From the NCBI GenBank assembly GCA_030068525.1, contig JASJOS010000002.1, forward strand, positions 372,001 to 436,000: 64,000 nt of DNA. The letters run 5' to 3'. Shown piece after piece: positions 18,338 through 27,527 of the stretch. The stretch's first letter is position 1. Each line of letters opens with the position of its first letter. Source of the stretch: Xanthocytophaga flava (GTDB lineage Bacteria > Bacteroidota > Bacteroidia > Cytophagales > 172606-1). The notes below the pieces were generated by a model, which saw only the letters and a program-made list of their open reading frames with translations, did no database searches and was not told the DNA's origin. The translations under genes and the position numbers were made by a program.

Positions 18338-21300
18338 TTAGAATCTCAGTTTAACATTAAAGCCAAAGTTTCTCACATTGGGATAGGCACCTGTCTGATA
18401 GCCCTGGATATTTCCTGCACTTACCTGATCTTCGGGATCTGCATATGGCAGGTTTTTGTGAATAATCCATAGGTTACGTCCAATGAATGACAGATCAATA
18501 CCTTTAACTGGCCCTAACTTAGAGATGATTGCCTGAGGGAAGGAGTACGAAACACTAACCTCACGCAATTTTATATAACTACCATCATAGACAAACGCTG
18601 CTGCCGGATTTCGACGATAGCCATATACACCATAATTGGTATTACTTACCCGAATGTCGTTGCGAGTACCATCTTCTTTTACTCCTCCCAGAATAATGCC
18701 ACCTGTATCTTCACCTTGCGTAACCGGATTACGGGATGGATTTCCTTTGTCATTCAAGCCAGCTGTCTCAGGATACAGCCCTGTCGCTAATCCATAGTAC
18801 ATATCCAGTGAGAATACGTCTCCTCCTTTTTTCACATCAACCAGGAAGCCCAATGATAAGTTTTTATAGCGCAACGTATTACTAATACCTCCAATCCAAT
18901 CCGGATTCACATTGCCAATAATAGTGTCTGTAGTTTGTAGATAATACCCATTATCACCTACTATCTTCTGACCATTCATATATTTGAAACCTGATCCTGT
19001 AATTGTACCATAAGGTTGACCGATGCGGGCATTAATACCAACTCCTCCCTGTAATGAACCAATCAGCAAGTTCTCAGCATCCTCAAACAGGCGGAGCACT
19101 TTATTTCGGTTTCTGGTGAAGTTAACATTAATTGTCCAGGAAAAATCTTTAGTTTGTACAGGTTTACCAAACACACTTAATTCGATACCTTGGTTCTGTA
19201 CATTCCCCGCATTGACAAATTTGCGATCATATCCTGTTGTTCTGGATACGTCCACTGCAATAATCTGATCGACACTGTTTTGTTTGTAATATGTGAAATC
19301 AAATCCTACACGATCTGCCAGGAATGACATTTCTACTCCAGCTTCAAAGCTTCGGGTACGTTCAGGCTTTAGGTTCGCATTGTTTTTATTGATATATACG
19401 GAGTACAATGGTACTTCTCCAAAAGACGTAACCTTTGAATAGTAATCAGTAGTTTTGCTGGTCGGAGCAAGGTTTCCCACCTCTGCGTAGTTAACACGCA
19501 ATTTGCCACCTGTCAGGAAAGTCAGTTCTTTTAATAATTCAGAAAAAACAAAGCTGGTAGATACCGATGGGTAATAATAGGTATCATTGTTTCGAGGAAG
19601 CGATGTTGCTCTGTCACGTCTGCCTGCAAGATCTAAAAATAGTAAGTTTTTATAACCTAGAGTTACATTGGCATAAAACCCATTCACTTGTAGATCGGAG
19701 AACGATTCAATAGGAAGGAATGGCTGGTTTACTGAATTAGAGATTGCATACAAACGCGGAATAACAAGGCCACCATTTGTTGAATTGAATACAGACTCCA
19801 TTGTAGTACGACGTACATTGCTCCCAAGTACAGCTTTCAGGTTAAAGTCTTCCGAAAGGTTTTTATTAATTGTAGCCATCAAATCATAATTGTATTCTTT
19901 ATAGCTACGGGTAAATCTACTATACCCTGATGGCTGCCCTTCGATGGTCAATGCAGAGATAGATGTACTGGGATCATAGAGGGAAGAAGGTACACTACCT
20001 ACTGCAATGCGCTCTTCCTGTGTTTCATTATATGTATCCAGCGATATTCTTCCCATTAAACTTAACCAGCTGTTAACTTTGTAATCCAGACGTCCGTACC
20101 CGAAATAGCGTAAACGTTCATCTGTTTCATAGTTTTCGTTTCGGACCCAGTAAGGATTATCCCAGTAGATAGGAGCTGTACCGGATAGTGGGTTACTGAG
20201 ATTCCATGATTGATTCTCTCTGGATCTCTCATAGGCAGCTTTCTGCTCTTTGATATCCACATTAGTTTGCCACCATTGACGGAAATTTGTCATAATGTTT
20301 TTGGAATCATACCCTGTTCCATAACGACCCTTACCCTGAACATCAGAAAAGTTTACAGCAGCTGTAGCTGTGAACTTAGGGCTGATGTTGTAGGATGCAC
20401 TGAAATTGACAAAGTCTTTAAGAATACGGCTATTAGGTAGAATACCTTTTTCATCATTTCGTGTATAACCTAACTTATAAAAGCCTTTGTCCCCTCCACC
20501 ATCAAGCATGATATTATGATTGTTTGAAACTGGATTCTGGAAAAATGTTGTAGGATCATTTTTGGCTCCTACCCAGGGGGTGGCTTTACCATAATTAGGC
20601 GAATCCCGGTAGAATGCATCCCATTGATATACATTTAGTGTAGGATCAAAAGCTGCTCCATAAGAAGCGTCTTCAGAAGTAGGTACAATATAGTCTATTA
20701 CTCCATCTCCGTTCAGATCTGATTCGTTGAAGAACCGAGGGTCATTGTCAGGATCAGGACCATAGTATTTACCATATCCCCCCCCATATTGCTTCTGGTA
20801 TTTCGGTAAGGTAGACTTATCAACCACACCAAAGTTGATTCCTGAGTTTACAGTTAGACCCAAGCCTTTTCTGCTTCCTTTCTTAGTTGTGATAAGTACT
20901 ACACCATTCGAGGCTCTTGAGCCATATAATGCTGTTGCTGCTGCACCTTTTAATACGGTTAAACTTTCTATATCATCCGAGTTGATATCTGCTGCTGCGT
21001 TACCATAATCATATCCACCCCGTGCTGTTCTTTGATCAGCCGAGTTTGTATTGGAGTTATCAATCGGAACCCCATCAATGACAAACAAAGCCTGGTTGTT
21101 ATACCCCAGAGATTTTGTACCTCTGATAACAACATTGGTTGAACCACCTAATGTATTAGGACGTGTAATCTGCACCCCTGATACTTTTCCGGATAGAGAA
21201 TTAACAAAGTTTGCATCCCGTGTGCGGTTGATCGCATCACCATCTACTTTTTGTGCAGCATAGGAAAGTTCATTTTTTGTTCTCTCAATTCCCTGAGCTG

Positions 21301-21622
21301 TAACAATTACTTCATTAAGCTGTTTAGTATCACCTTGTAAGCTGATGTTGATAACACTTTCTGCACCTATAGGTCTTTCTATCGTTGCATAGCCAATAAA
21401 AGAAACAACAATGGTTTGATTCCCTGAAGGGATCGATAGTGTATAGGCCCCATTCACGTCTGTTACAGTACCACGTGTAGTACCTTTTACAGTGATGTTG
21501 ACACCTGGAATAGCCGAGCCATCCTTCTCATCGGTTATCTTTCCTGTAATGGTTCGGTCTTGTGCAACAAGCGTCCCGACCGACATCAGGAGTAATGCAC
21601 AAAGGAATAAAAGTTTCTTCAT
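18338..21622 (-). CDS. SusC/RagA TonB-linked outer-membrane transporter
   Basis: A 1094-residue protein: signal peptide (1-20, LVAQ), a carboxypeptidase-regulatory-like domain (about 22-105, RTITGKITDEKDGSAIPGVN), TonB plug domain (about 115-235, with FVIDGVPID and ATALYGSRASNGVVLITT) and a 22-strand barrel ending in NVKLRF, a proper terminal Phe. It lacks an N-terminal STN domain, so it is not expected to signal to an anti-sigma factor. It imports a ligand caught by the SusD partner, powered by TonB. Confidence 0.95.
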   Translation of the reverse strand: MKKLLFLCALLLMSVGTLVAQDRTITGKITDEKDGSAIPGVNITVKGTTRGTVTDVNGAYTLSIPSGNQTIVVSFIGYATIERPIGAESVINISLQGDTKQLNEVIVTAQGIERTKNELSYAAQKVDGDAINRTRDANFVNSLSGKVSGVQITRPNTLGGSTNVVIRGTKSLGYNNQALFVIDGVPIDNSNTNSADQRTARGGYDYGNAAADINSDDIESLTVLKGAAATALYGSRASNGVVLITTKKGSRKGLGLTVNSGINFGVVDKSTLPKYQKQYGGGYGKYYGPDPDNDPRFFNESDLNGDGVIDYIVPTSEDASYGAAFDPTLNVYQWDAFYRDSPNYGKATPWVGAKNDPTTFFQNPVSNNHNIMLDGGGDKGFYKLGYTRNDEKGILPNSRILKDFVNFSASYNISPKFTATAAVNFSDVQGKGRYGTGYDSKNIMTNFRQWWQTNVDIKEQKAAYERSRENQSWNLSNPLSGTAPIYWDNPYWVRNENYETDERLRYFGYGRLDYKVNSWLSLMGRISLDTYNETQEERIAVGSVPSSLYDPSTSISALTIEGQPSGYSRFTRSYKEYNYDLMATINKNLSEDFNLKAVLGSNVRRTTMESVFNSTNGGLVIPRLYAISNSVNQPFLPIESFSDLQVNGFYANVTLGYKNLLFLDLAGRRDRATSLPRNNDTYYYPSVSTSFVFSELLKELTFLTGGKLRVNYAEVGNLAPTSKTTDYYSKVTSFGEVPLYSVYINKNNANLKPERTRSFEAGVEMSFLADRVGFDFTYYKQNSVDQIIAVDVSRTTGYDRKFVNAGNVQNQGIELSVFGKPVQTKDFSWTINVNFTRNRNKVLRLFEDAENLLIGSLQGGVGINARIGQPYGTITGSGFKYMNGQKIVGDNGYYLQTTDTIIGNVNPDWIGGISNTLRYKNLSLGFLVDVKKGGDVFSLDMYYGLATGLYPETAGLNDKGNPSRNPVTQGEDTGGIILGGVKEDGTRNDIRVSNTNYGVYGYRRNPAAAFVYDGSYIKLREVSVSYSFPQAIISKLGPVKGIDLSFIGRNLWIIHKNLPYADPEDQVSAGNIQGYQTGAYPNVRNFGFNVKLRF

Positions 21623-21632
21623 ACTAATTAGG

Positions 21633-21660
21633 GTTTAAAAGTTTGTTATGTAATAAAATG
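21633..21660 (-). promoter_or_regulatory. Conserved 28-bp leader element of susC (copy 1)
   Basis: A 28-bp stretch beginning 11 bp upstream of the susC start differs by a single base from 26903-26930, which lies at exactly the same distance before the second susC. The core reads GTTTGTTATGTAATAAAATG on the plus strand. A TATTTTTG -7-like element (21676-21683, minus) lies just beyond it, without a clear -33. Confidence 0.55.
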
Positions 21661-21793
21661 GAGAAAAAGTATAGACAAAAATATTGGAAGAATTTGACTT
21701 TAGGAAATAAATTTATGTAATTTGGTCTTTATATGTGTTACCATTGAATATATGCATTGTTTTTTCTCTATTTACCGATAAATATTTTGTATA

Positions 21794-21833
21794 ACAAAAA
21801 AGGCTCCAAAATATATTTTGGAGCCTTTTTTGT
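21794..21833. terminator. Long perfect hairpin between the two SusCD operons
   Basis: A 40-bp perfect palindrome-like dyad with core AAAGGCTCC...GGAGCCTTT and T runs on both strands. It lies 170 bp upstream of susC 1 and about 410 bp beyond the terminator of the second operon, so it is either a second insulating terminator, the terminator of an unannotated short transcript, or an attenuator in the susC 1 leader. Confidence 0.7.
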
Positions 21834-21839
21834 CTATTG

Positions 21840-22240
21840 CTGGAATTTTAGCCTTTAATAAGCGATGATAGAGAATATATCGATCAGATGAAGGAATAGT
21901 TGATGCTGCATAGTATATAATTGGGTTTATATCTTTTAGTTTTATTTTATGAGGCCATGTTACGAGATTTTTAGGTATATTATTTTGTTTACTGGTTTTC
22001 GATGTCTTTTTTATACTGTCAATCATTTACAGAGATGTGTTTGTTACCAATAGTAGTTTTTGTTGCTAATTATGTGGCTAGCTAAGTTACTATTGAAGTG
22101 AAAAAGCTGTTTTGATTGTAATTGATAGGAACTATTGAATAATGTAAGAAAATTGTATGATGTGTACTGTCGTGTAGATTTATAAGTAGGAGTAATTATA
22201 TTAAGTATTGGCTAGAGAATAAAATTTAGGTAGGTATAAA
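21840..22240. other. Gene-free stretch
   Basis: About 400 bp of A+T-rich DNA between the two SusCD operons. A minus-strand ORF runs through it and through the hairpin, but has no family pattern and is not annotated. Confidence 0.5.
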
Positions 22241-22244
22241 AAAT

Positions 22245-22275
22245 AAAAGCTGTCCGCAAGGAAACGGACAGCTTT
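22245..22275 (-). terminator. Terminator of the second SusC/SusD operon
   Basis: AAAGCTGTCCG / CGGACAGCTTT arms, 70 bp after the SusD stop, followed on the minus strand by TTTTATTTTTT. Confidence 0.85.
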
Positions 22276-22344
22276 AGATGAATACTTTTAAAAATAATAA
22301 TATGTAATAATCAAGCAGTATCTGCTGTATATCTGAATACATAG

Positions 22345-23658
22345 CTATTGTTCCCACCAAACTTTATCAAACAATGTATTGGGTTTTGGAACATTTGCTG
22401 AATTATAATCAAGTTCAGACTGAGGATAGGTAAAACGACGAGGAATTTCTGTTCCTGAATTTGGTGTAATTGCAGGATATCCGGTTCTTCTCCAGTCTAC
22501 AAAACTTTCAGGTTGTAAGAATAATGCAAAATATTTCTGCAACATAATTGTTTCTAAAGGTTTTGTTACATCAAACGGATAAGCAGCAGCCGCAGATTCT
22601 GGCACACCTACTTGTTTCATAGCTGCTTTTACTCCTATATCGTAGTACTGTTTTGCCTTTACCAAGTCTGATTTGATCACATATGCTTCTGCAAGAATAA
22701 AATTCTGTTCAGCATAAGTTAAAAAGAAGACAGGAGAGTTGATAGATCCATAAAAACTAGCCAAATCACCACTTTCCATATCTACATATACCTCTAATCT
22801 TGGATCATTCATTGCATCCAGTTTGTCTGTTAAATATGTATCAGCATAGGTAATATCACCTGCACGTTGTTGCAGAAACTGGTAAGCAGGATTTGCAGCT
22901 GTTTCACTATTACCAAAGGCATATTTTGCATCATCTTCTGTTGTTTCAAATCCTGCTGTTCCTATGGCCTCAATAGCCTTTTGAGCATTAGACGCATCTT
23001 TTTTGGACAAATGCAAATAGTATCTTGCCGATAAAACATTAACAAATTTGAGCCAGCGATCTGTATTTCCTTCGTAAATGAAATCATCAGCATCTGGTGT
23101 AATATCTCCTAGATCACCGGAAAGGTCTGCTTTGGCAGCCGTTAGTAATTCCTGAATTTTAGCATAGATTTCTTCCTGAGAGTCATAGGTAGGCTGTAGG
23201 TTATCAGTCCCTTTAAATGCATTACTATAAGGCAATCCTCCCCATAAGTCTGTCATTGTACCTATGGTATAGGCTTCCAGCGCTTTTGCAATACCAGCAT
23301 ATGCTTTGTAGCCCTTCCCATCAGCTAATATTTTCAATTGTTGGATATCTTCTAATGCAGTGCTATAGTAATTACTCCAAATATTATTAAAAGTTTCGGC
23401 AGGCATAATATAACGGTTATAGGCTTCATGTTGCCTGCCTATCCCTTTTAAAGATTGTATAAAAATAGATGTGTATCTAGATACCTCACCACCTTGAGTA
23501 TAAGCTATAGAGGTTTCGATACTTGTAAGTAATGCTCCTGGTGTTACAGAGGTTGGATTATTGGGGTCTTTAGTGAAATCATCATTGATAAAATCACATG
23601 CTGTAATAGTTAACAAGACACTACACAATAGTATATAGAATAATTTATTGGTTCGCAT
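22345..23658 (-). CDS. SusD/RagB-like outer-membrane lipoprotein (second copy)
   Basis: About 437 residues from the ATG at 23658 (MRTNKLFY; another ATG lies two codons earlier). The signal ends TITAC and the mature protein starts CDFINDDFTKDPNNP, the SusD-like_2 pattern. YGTMTDLWGG-like helix 2 appears as IGTMTDLWGGLPYSNAF, and the end has PESFVDWRRTGYPAI and PRRFTYPQSELDYN. It follows its SusC by 27 bp. It is a distant paralogue of the SusD at 16.9 kb, not a recent copy, so a different ligand is likely. Confidence 0.93.
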   Translation of the reverse strand: MRTNKLFYILLCSVLLTITACDFINDDFTKDPNNPTSVTPGALLTSIETSIAYTQGGEVSRYTSIFIQSLKGIGRQHEAYNRYIMPAETFNNIWSNYYSTALEDIQQLKILADGKGYKAYAGIAKALEAYTIGTMTDLWGGLPYSNAFKGTDNLQPTYDSQEEIYAKIQELLTAAKADLSGDLGDITPDADDFIYEGNTDRWLKFVNVLSARYYLHLSKKDASNAQKAIEAIGTAGFETTEDDAKYAFGNSETAANPAYQFLQQRAGDITYADTYLTDKLDAMNDPRLEVYVDMESGDLASFYGSINSPVFFLTYAEQNFILAEAYVIKSDLVKAKQYYDIGVKAAMKQVGVPESAAAAYPFDVTKPLETIMLQKYFALFLQPESFVDWRRTGYPAITPNSGTEIPRRFTYPQSELDYNSANVPKPNTLFDKVWWEQ

Positions 23659-23685
23659 AATCATGTGGTTTTGTAGGTGATGGTT

Positions 23686-26600
23686 TTATATACCTGCTTT
23701 TAATGAGATTCCGAAAGAACGGGTGTTAGGACCTTGGAAATAATCCAGCCCTTGTGCATTGCCAGCTCCTGTAAGGTTAGTTTCGGGATCTACTCCTTTG
23801 TATTTTGTATGTAACCAAAGGTTGGTTCCGAATACAGAAATATTTATAGATTTAAACGGAGTTTTTCCTAGAGAACGGAATGTATATCCTAAAGAAGCTT
23901 CTCTCAAACGTACCCAACTGGCATCTTCTACAAATTGCTTTGCTTCTGATCCAAAACCTCCTCCATTACCTGTATACCATGCTTGGTTGAGAGGGACCTT
24001 AATATCATTTGTACTACCATCTGACGCTTTCGTGCCTTGCCAAATGATTTCTTCACCACGATTGTCTGTCTCTTTTGCTCGTCCGAAAGTTACCAGAGCT
24101 CCTCGAGTTCCATTCCAGATATCGCCTCCTTTTTTGATATCAAATAGTGCAGATAAAGTAAATCCTTTGTAAGTAAAAGAATTAGTTATGCCTGCTCTCC
24201 AATCAGGTATAGTATTACCAATAACCCCCGCCTTATCTTCTATTTCTGGGAAACCATACACACCTGCCCCGGCATTAGGATTATCATTTACAATATATCC
24301 ACCATTTGCATCTCGTTTAAACTTGTAGCCATATAGAGAGCCGAAAGGTTGACCTGCAATAGCACGAGTAGACCCCCCTGTGAATCCATTCAAAAATACG
24401 TTATCAATTCCTGGAGCAAGCTTTTCAACCATACTTTTATTTTTAGCCCAGTTGACTGTCAGGTTCCAGCTAAACTGATCAGTCTTAATGGGGGTCGCAT
24501 TTAATACAATTTCGATTCCCTTATTAGTAATATCACCAGCATTTAAATAGACAGAGCTATAGCCGGTGGTATTAGAAACGGGGACACTAAGGAGTTGATC
24601 GGAACTTTTTTGATTATAATAAGTTATGTCTAATCCCAGTCTGTTTTTGAGAAAACGTAGTTCTAGCCCCAGTTCTAGATTTTTGGTATATTCTGGTTTG
24701 ATACTGCTGTTTTTGTATGCATCTCCATAAGTAAATGCAGAAACTCCATTAATAGGAAAGCTTACACCATTCGTCCATCCATCTGCAATCTGATAAGCAG
24801 TTGCGGATGAGACCTGATAATAAGTTGTTCTTAATGGATAATATCCCAAAGGTGTCAATGCATCATTACCTACAACTGCATAAGCAGCACGAAGTTTTCC
24901 ATATGATAGAACAGAATTGTCTTTTAAGGCTGCCAGTTCAGAAAATGCAAAACTTAATCTGGCTGATGGATAGAAGAATGTATTATTGTCAAGAGGCAAT
25001 GTCGAAGTCTTGTCCGCACGTCCGGTCAGCTCCAGAAATATCATATTTAGGTAATCAATGTTGAAGGCACCGAAATATCCTACACGTCGATATTTGCCTA
25101 AGTACTGACTTGCCTGAATGGTCGTTGCATTGCCCATTTGTATGAATCCAGGGAAGTTGAATTCATCGCCAATTTGAAGAAGATTTTCATATCTTCTGGT
25201 ATAAATATTTTGGCCTAACAATAAAGAAAGGTTTATGTTGTCTCCAATTTTGTGTTTAAAAGTTACTAACAGATCAGAGTTGATATGTCTGTAAAGATAA
25301 GCATCCTGAATGATACGACCGGCTGGATAGGCGGCAGAACCAAGAGCAAATGGTTGCTCTCTTTTATCAGTGTAGGCGTCTGCTCCTATTCTATATGTAA
25401 TATTTAACCATCTGACAGGGTCATATTTAAATTCTAGTGATCCAAAAAATCTATTGACATTGTCTTCAAATAAATTATTGTTCACTACCCAGTATGGATT
25501 GTCATAAATTCCACCTGCACGATAGGCGCGTTGGGTTCCATCAGGTAGATAATATGCTGATGAGTCTTTGGGGTTGCTGTTGCCATTAGAGTTGTCAAAG
25601 TTGATTGGACTTCTATATAATCCTAATTCAATACCAGATGTGTTTGACCCTTGTTGAGCTCTTTTTCCAGAAGATAATACATAGTTAAAAGATGCTCCCA
25701 TGCTTAATTGATTGGTAAGTTTGGAATCACCTGTTAAGCGTACACTTGTTCTGTCATATCGTGTGTTAGGTGCAATACCTTTATTGCGTTGATCTGCAAT
25801 GGCAAATCGAATTGAATTTTTTTCGTTGCCAGCTGAAATAGATATTGAATTATTGGCAACCAGTCCATTGCGATAAAATTGGCCTAAAGGGTCATAGGTA
25901 ATAGCTGATTTACCATTAGGATTGCCAGTTTTTAAAACCAATTTTCCATTTTTGTCATATGGATAATCTGTGGAGCCATCAAATACCAGATCTGATATCT
26001 TTGGACCCCAGGATCTTCCCTGGCCTGTTTCTGGCCCCTGATATACTCCTCCTGAGCCTTGTGTATAAGTAGTCGATAATTCCGGGAATTTATTAGCTTG
26101 TGTAATGGCTACAGACGAACTAAAATCTACACTTACTTTTCCTTGAGTGTTAGATCCTCTTTTAGTGGTAATAACAATGGCACCATTGGAGGCCTGAATT
26201 CCGTAGAGAGCTGCTGCTGCCGGGCCTTTCAAAACAGATACAGATGCAATGTCATCTGGATTGATATCAATGGCACGGTTGGAGTTTGCAACCCCTCCCA
26301 GTGAAGATTCTGTATTATTTACGTCATTATTAAAAGGAACACCATCAATGACAAAAAGAGGTTGGTTGTTACCATTGATAGATGTATACCCTCGTAATAC
26401 AATATTTACAGAAGCTCCTGGTGCTCCGGTAGAGCTGGTAATCTGAGCCCCTGCTATTTTTCCTGCAAGAGAGTTTAATAGATTGGTCTTGTTTTCTCCC
26501 AATTCATCACTTTTTATTTGTTGAACAGAATAGCCAAGTGCTTTTTTATCCCGTTCTATACCAATTGCTGTCACAACTACTTCATTCAGTTGTTTGGTAT

Positions 26601-26892
26601 CCGATTGTAGTTGGACATTTATGACTGATTGGTTTGCACTTGCTATTTCCTGGTTTTGGAAACCAATAAAACTAAAGACTAATGTAGCTCCGGAAGGTAC
26701 GGATTGAAGAGTGTAATTGCCTTCATTATTTGTAGTAGTGCCAGAAGTACTCCCTTTTATGAGAATATTAACTCCAGGTATAGGTGTGCCATCTGTGGCA
26801 TCTGTAACTTTTCCTGTAATGGTTCGGTCTTGGGCAAAGAGTGCTCCAATCGACAGCAGGAATAACATAAGAAAGGATAAAAGTTTCTTCAT
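23686..26892 (-). CDS. SusC/RagA TonB-linked outer-membrane transporter (second copy)
   Basis: A 1068-residue protein with signal peptide (1-20, LFAQ), carboxypeptidase-regulatory-like domain (about 22-105), plug (about 112-235, FVIDGVPFNNDVN and AAALYGIQASNGAIVITT) and barrel. No STN domain. The last residues are SLKAGI; barrels of this type usually end in an aromatic residue, so the terminal Ile is unusual. The first 80 residues closely resemble those of the other SusC here, but the barrels diverge. Its SusD follows directly. Confidence 0.95.
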   Translation of the reverse strand: MKKLLSFLMLFLLSIGALFAQDRTITGKVTDATDGTPIPGVNILIKGSTSGTTTNNEGNYTLQSVPSGATLVFSFIGFQNQEIASANQSVINVQLQSDTKQLNEVVVTAIGIERDKKALGYSVQQIKSDELGENKTNLLNSLAGKIAGAQITSSTGAPGASVNIVLRGYTSINGNNQPLFVIDGVPFNNDVNNTESSLGGVANSNRAIDINPDDIASVSVLKGPAAAALYGIQASNGAIVITTKRGSNTQGKVSVDFSSSVAITQANKFPELSTTYTQGSGGVYQGPETGQGRSWGPKISDLVFDGSTDYPYDKNGKLVLKTGNPNGKSAITYDPLGQFYRNGLVANNSISISAGNEKNSIRFAIADQRNKGIAPNTRYDRTSVRLTGDSKLTNQLSMGASFNYVLSSGKRAQQGSNTSGIELGLYRSPINFDNSNGNSNPKDSSAYYLPDGTQRAYRAGGIYDNPYWVVNNNLFEDNVNRFFGSLEFKYDPVRWLNITYRIGADAYTDKREQPFALGSAAYPAGRIIQDAYLYRHINSDLLVTFKHKIGDNINLSLLLGQNIYTRRYENLLQIGDEFNFPGFIQMGNATTIQASQYLGKYRRVGYFGAFNIDYLNMIFLELTGRADKTSTLPLDNNTFFYPSARLSFAFSELAALKDNSVLSYGKLRAAYAVVGNDALTPLGYYPLRTTYYQVSSATAYQIADGWTNGVSFPINGVSAFTYGDAYKNSSIKPEYTKNLELGLELRFLKNRLGLDITYYNQKSSDQLLSVPVSNTTGYSSVYLNAGDITNKGIEIVLNATPIKTDQFSWNLTVNWAKNKSMVEKLAPGIDNVFLNGFTGGSTRAIAGQPFGSLYGYKFKRDANGGYIVNDNPNAGAGVYGFPEIEDKAGVIGNTIPDWRAGITNSFTYKGFTLSALFDIKKGGDIWNGTRGALVTFGRAKETDNRGEEIIWQGTKASDGSTNDIKVPLNQAWYTGNGGGFGSEAKQFVEDASWVRLREASLGYTFRSLGKTPFKSINISVFGTNLWLHTKYKGVDPETNLTGAGNAQGLDYFQGPNTRSFGISLKAGI

Positions 26893-26902
26893 AAAAAATA
26901 AG

Positions 26903-26930
26903 GTTTAGAAGTTTGTTATGTAATAAAATG
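26903..26930 (-). promoter_or_regulatory. Conserved 28-bp leader element of susC (copy 2)
   Basis: 27 of 28 bases match 21633-21660, again 11 bp before the start codon. Flanks on both sides are less similar, which points to retained function in the untranslated leader. Confidence 0.55.
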
Positions 26931-27527
26931 AAGAAAATGTGTAAGTAAAAGTACCTGAATATGTTCATTCTTAAAAATTAATAGTGCAAAATTTTATTTT
27001 TTGTACGTTACTGAATTGGTATTGATGTAATTGCATTGTTTTGATTTAAAAAATTTTGATAATATGGTTTTTAACTAAAAAATATTCTGTTTTATGTTAT
27101 TTATTGTGTTTTTATTATAAAATATGAGACAAAAAATAAGAGATTTCACCCATAATAGTTGGGAGAAATAATTTTGTTTAAGTCTGTTTTTTCTAAATAT
27201 ATACTATCTATTTTCTTGATGAGGTATGAAAAATGTTATATGTATATTTATTTTTTGTTTTTATAGACTGTAAATGAGTTTATTAGCTTGATTGTACTAT
27301 GTCTCTTGTTTTTAGTGTTACTTTTTGATTTTTAGTTTTACGTATTTGAGTGTAAATCTTTATGTAATATTTTCCGCATTTCTTTCTTTTGGGCAAAGAG
27401 AAGAGATGTATTAATCAGAATAAGTAGTTAAGGAAACATTCAACATATTGGTGAATTGAGAATGACAGAAGAGATTATACAAGTCAGGAAATTTTAAAAG
27501 CGATTATTTTGAAATACCTTTGCTGGT
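26931..27527. other. A+T-rich divergent intergenic region
   Basis: About 600 bp, very A+T rich, between the divergent second susC and rlmI genes. It must hold both promoters. The only motif I can point to is TACCTTTG at 27515-27522 in front of rlmI, which fits TAnnTTTG but ends just 5 bp before the ATG and has no clear -33. Confidence 0.5.

Noticed and set aside
21772-22026. 84-codon minus-strand ORF between the SusCD operons
   Set aside because: It reads straight through the perfect hairpin at 21794-21833 and has no recognisable family features.
16887-26892. A polysaccharide-utilisation locus
   Set aside because: Only SusC/SusD pairs are present; there are no glycoside hydrolases, sulfatases, lyases or dedicated regulators nearby.
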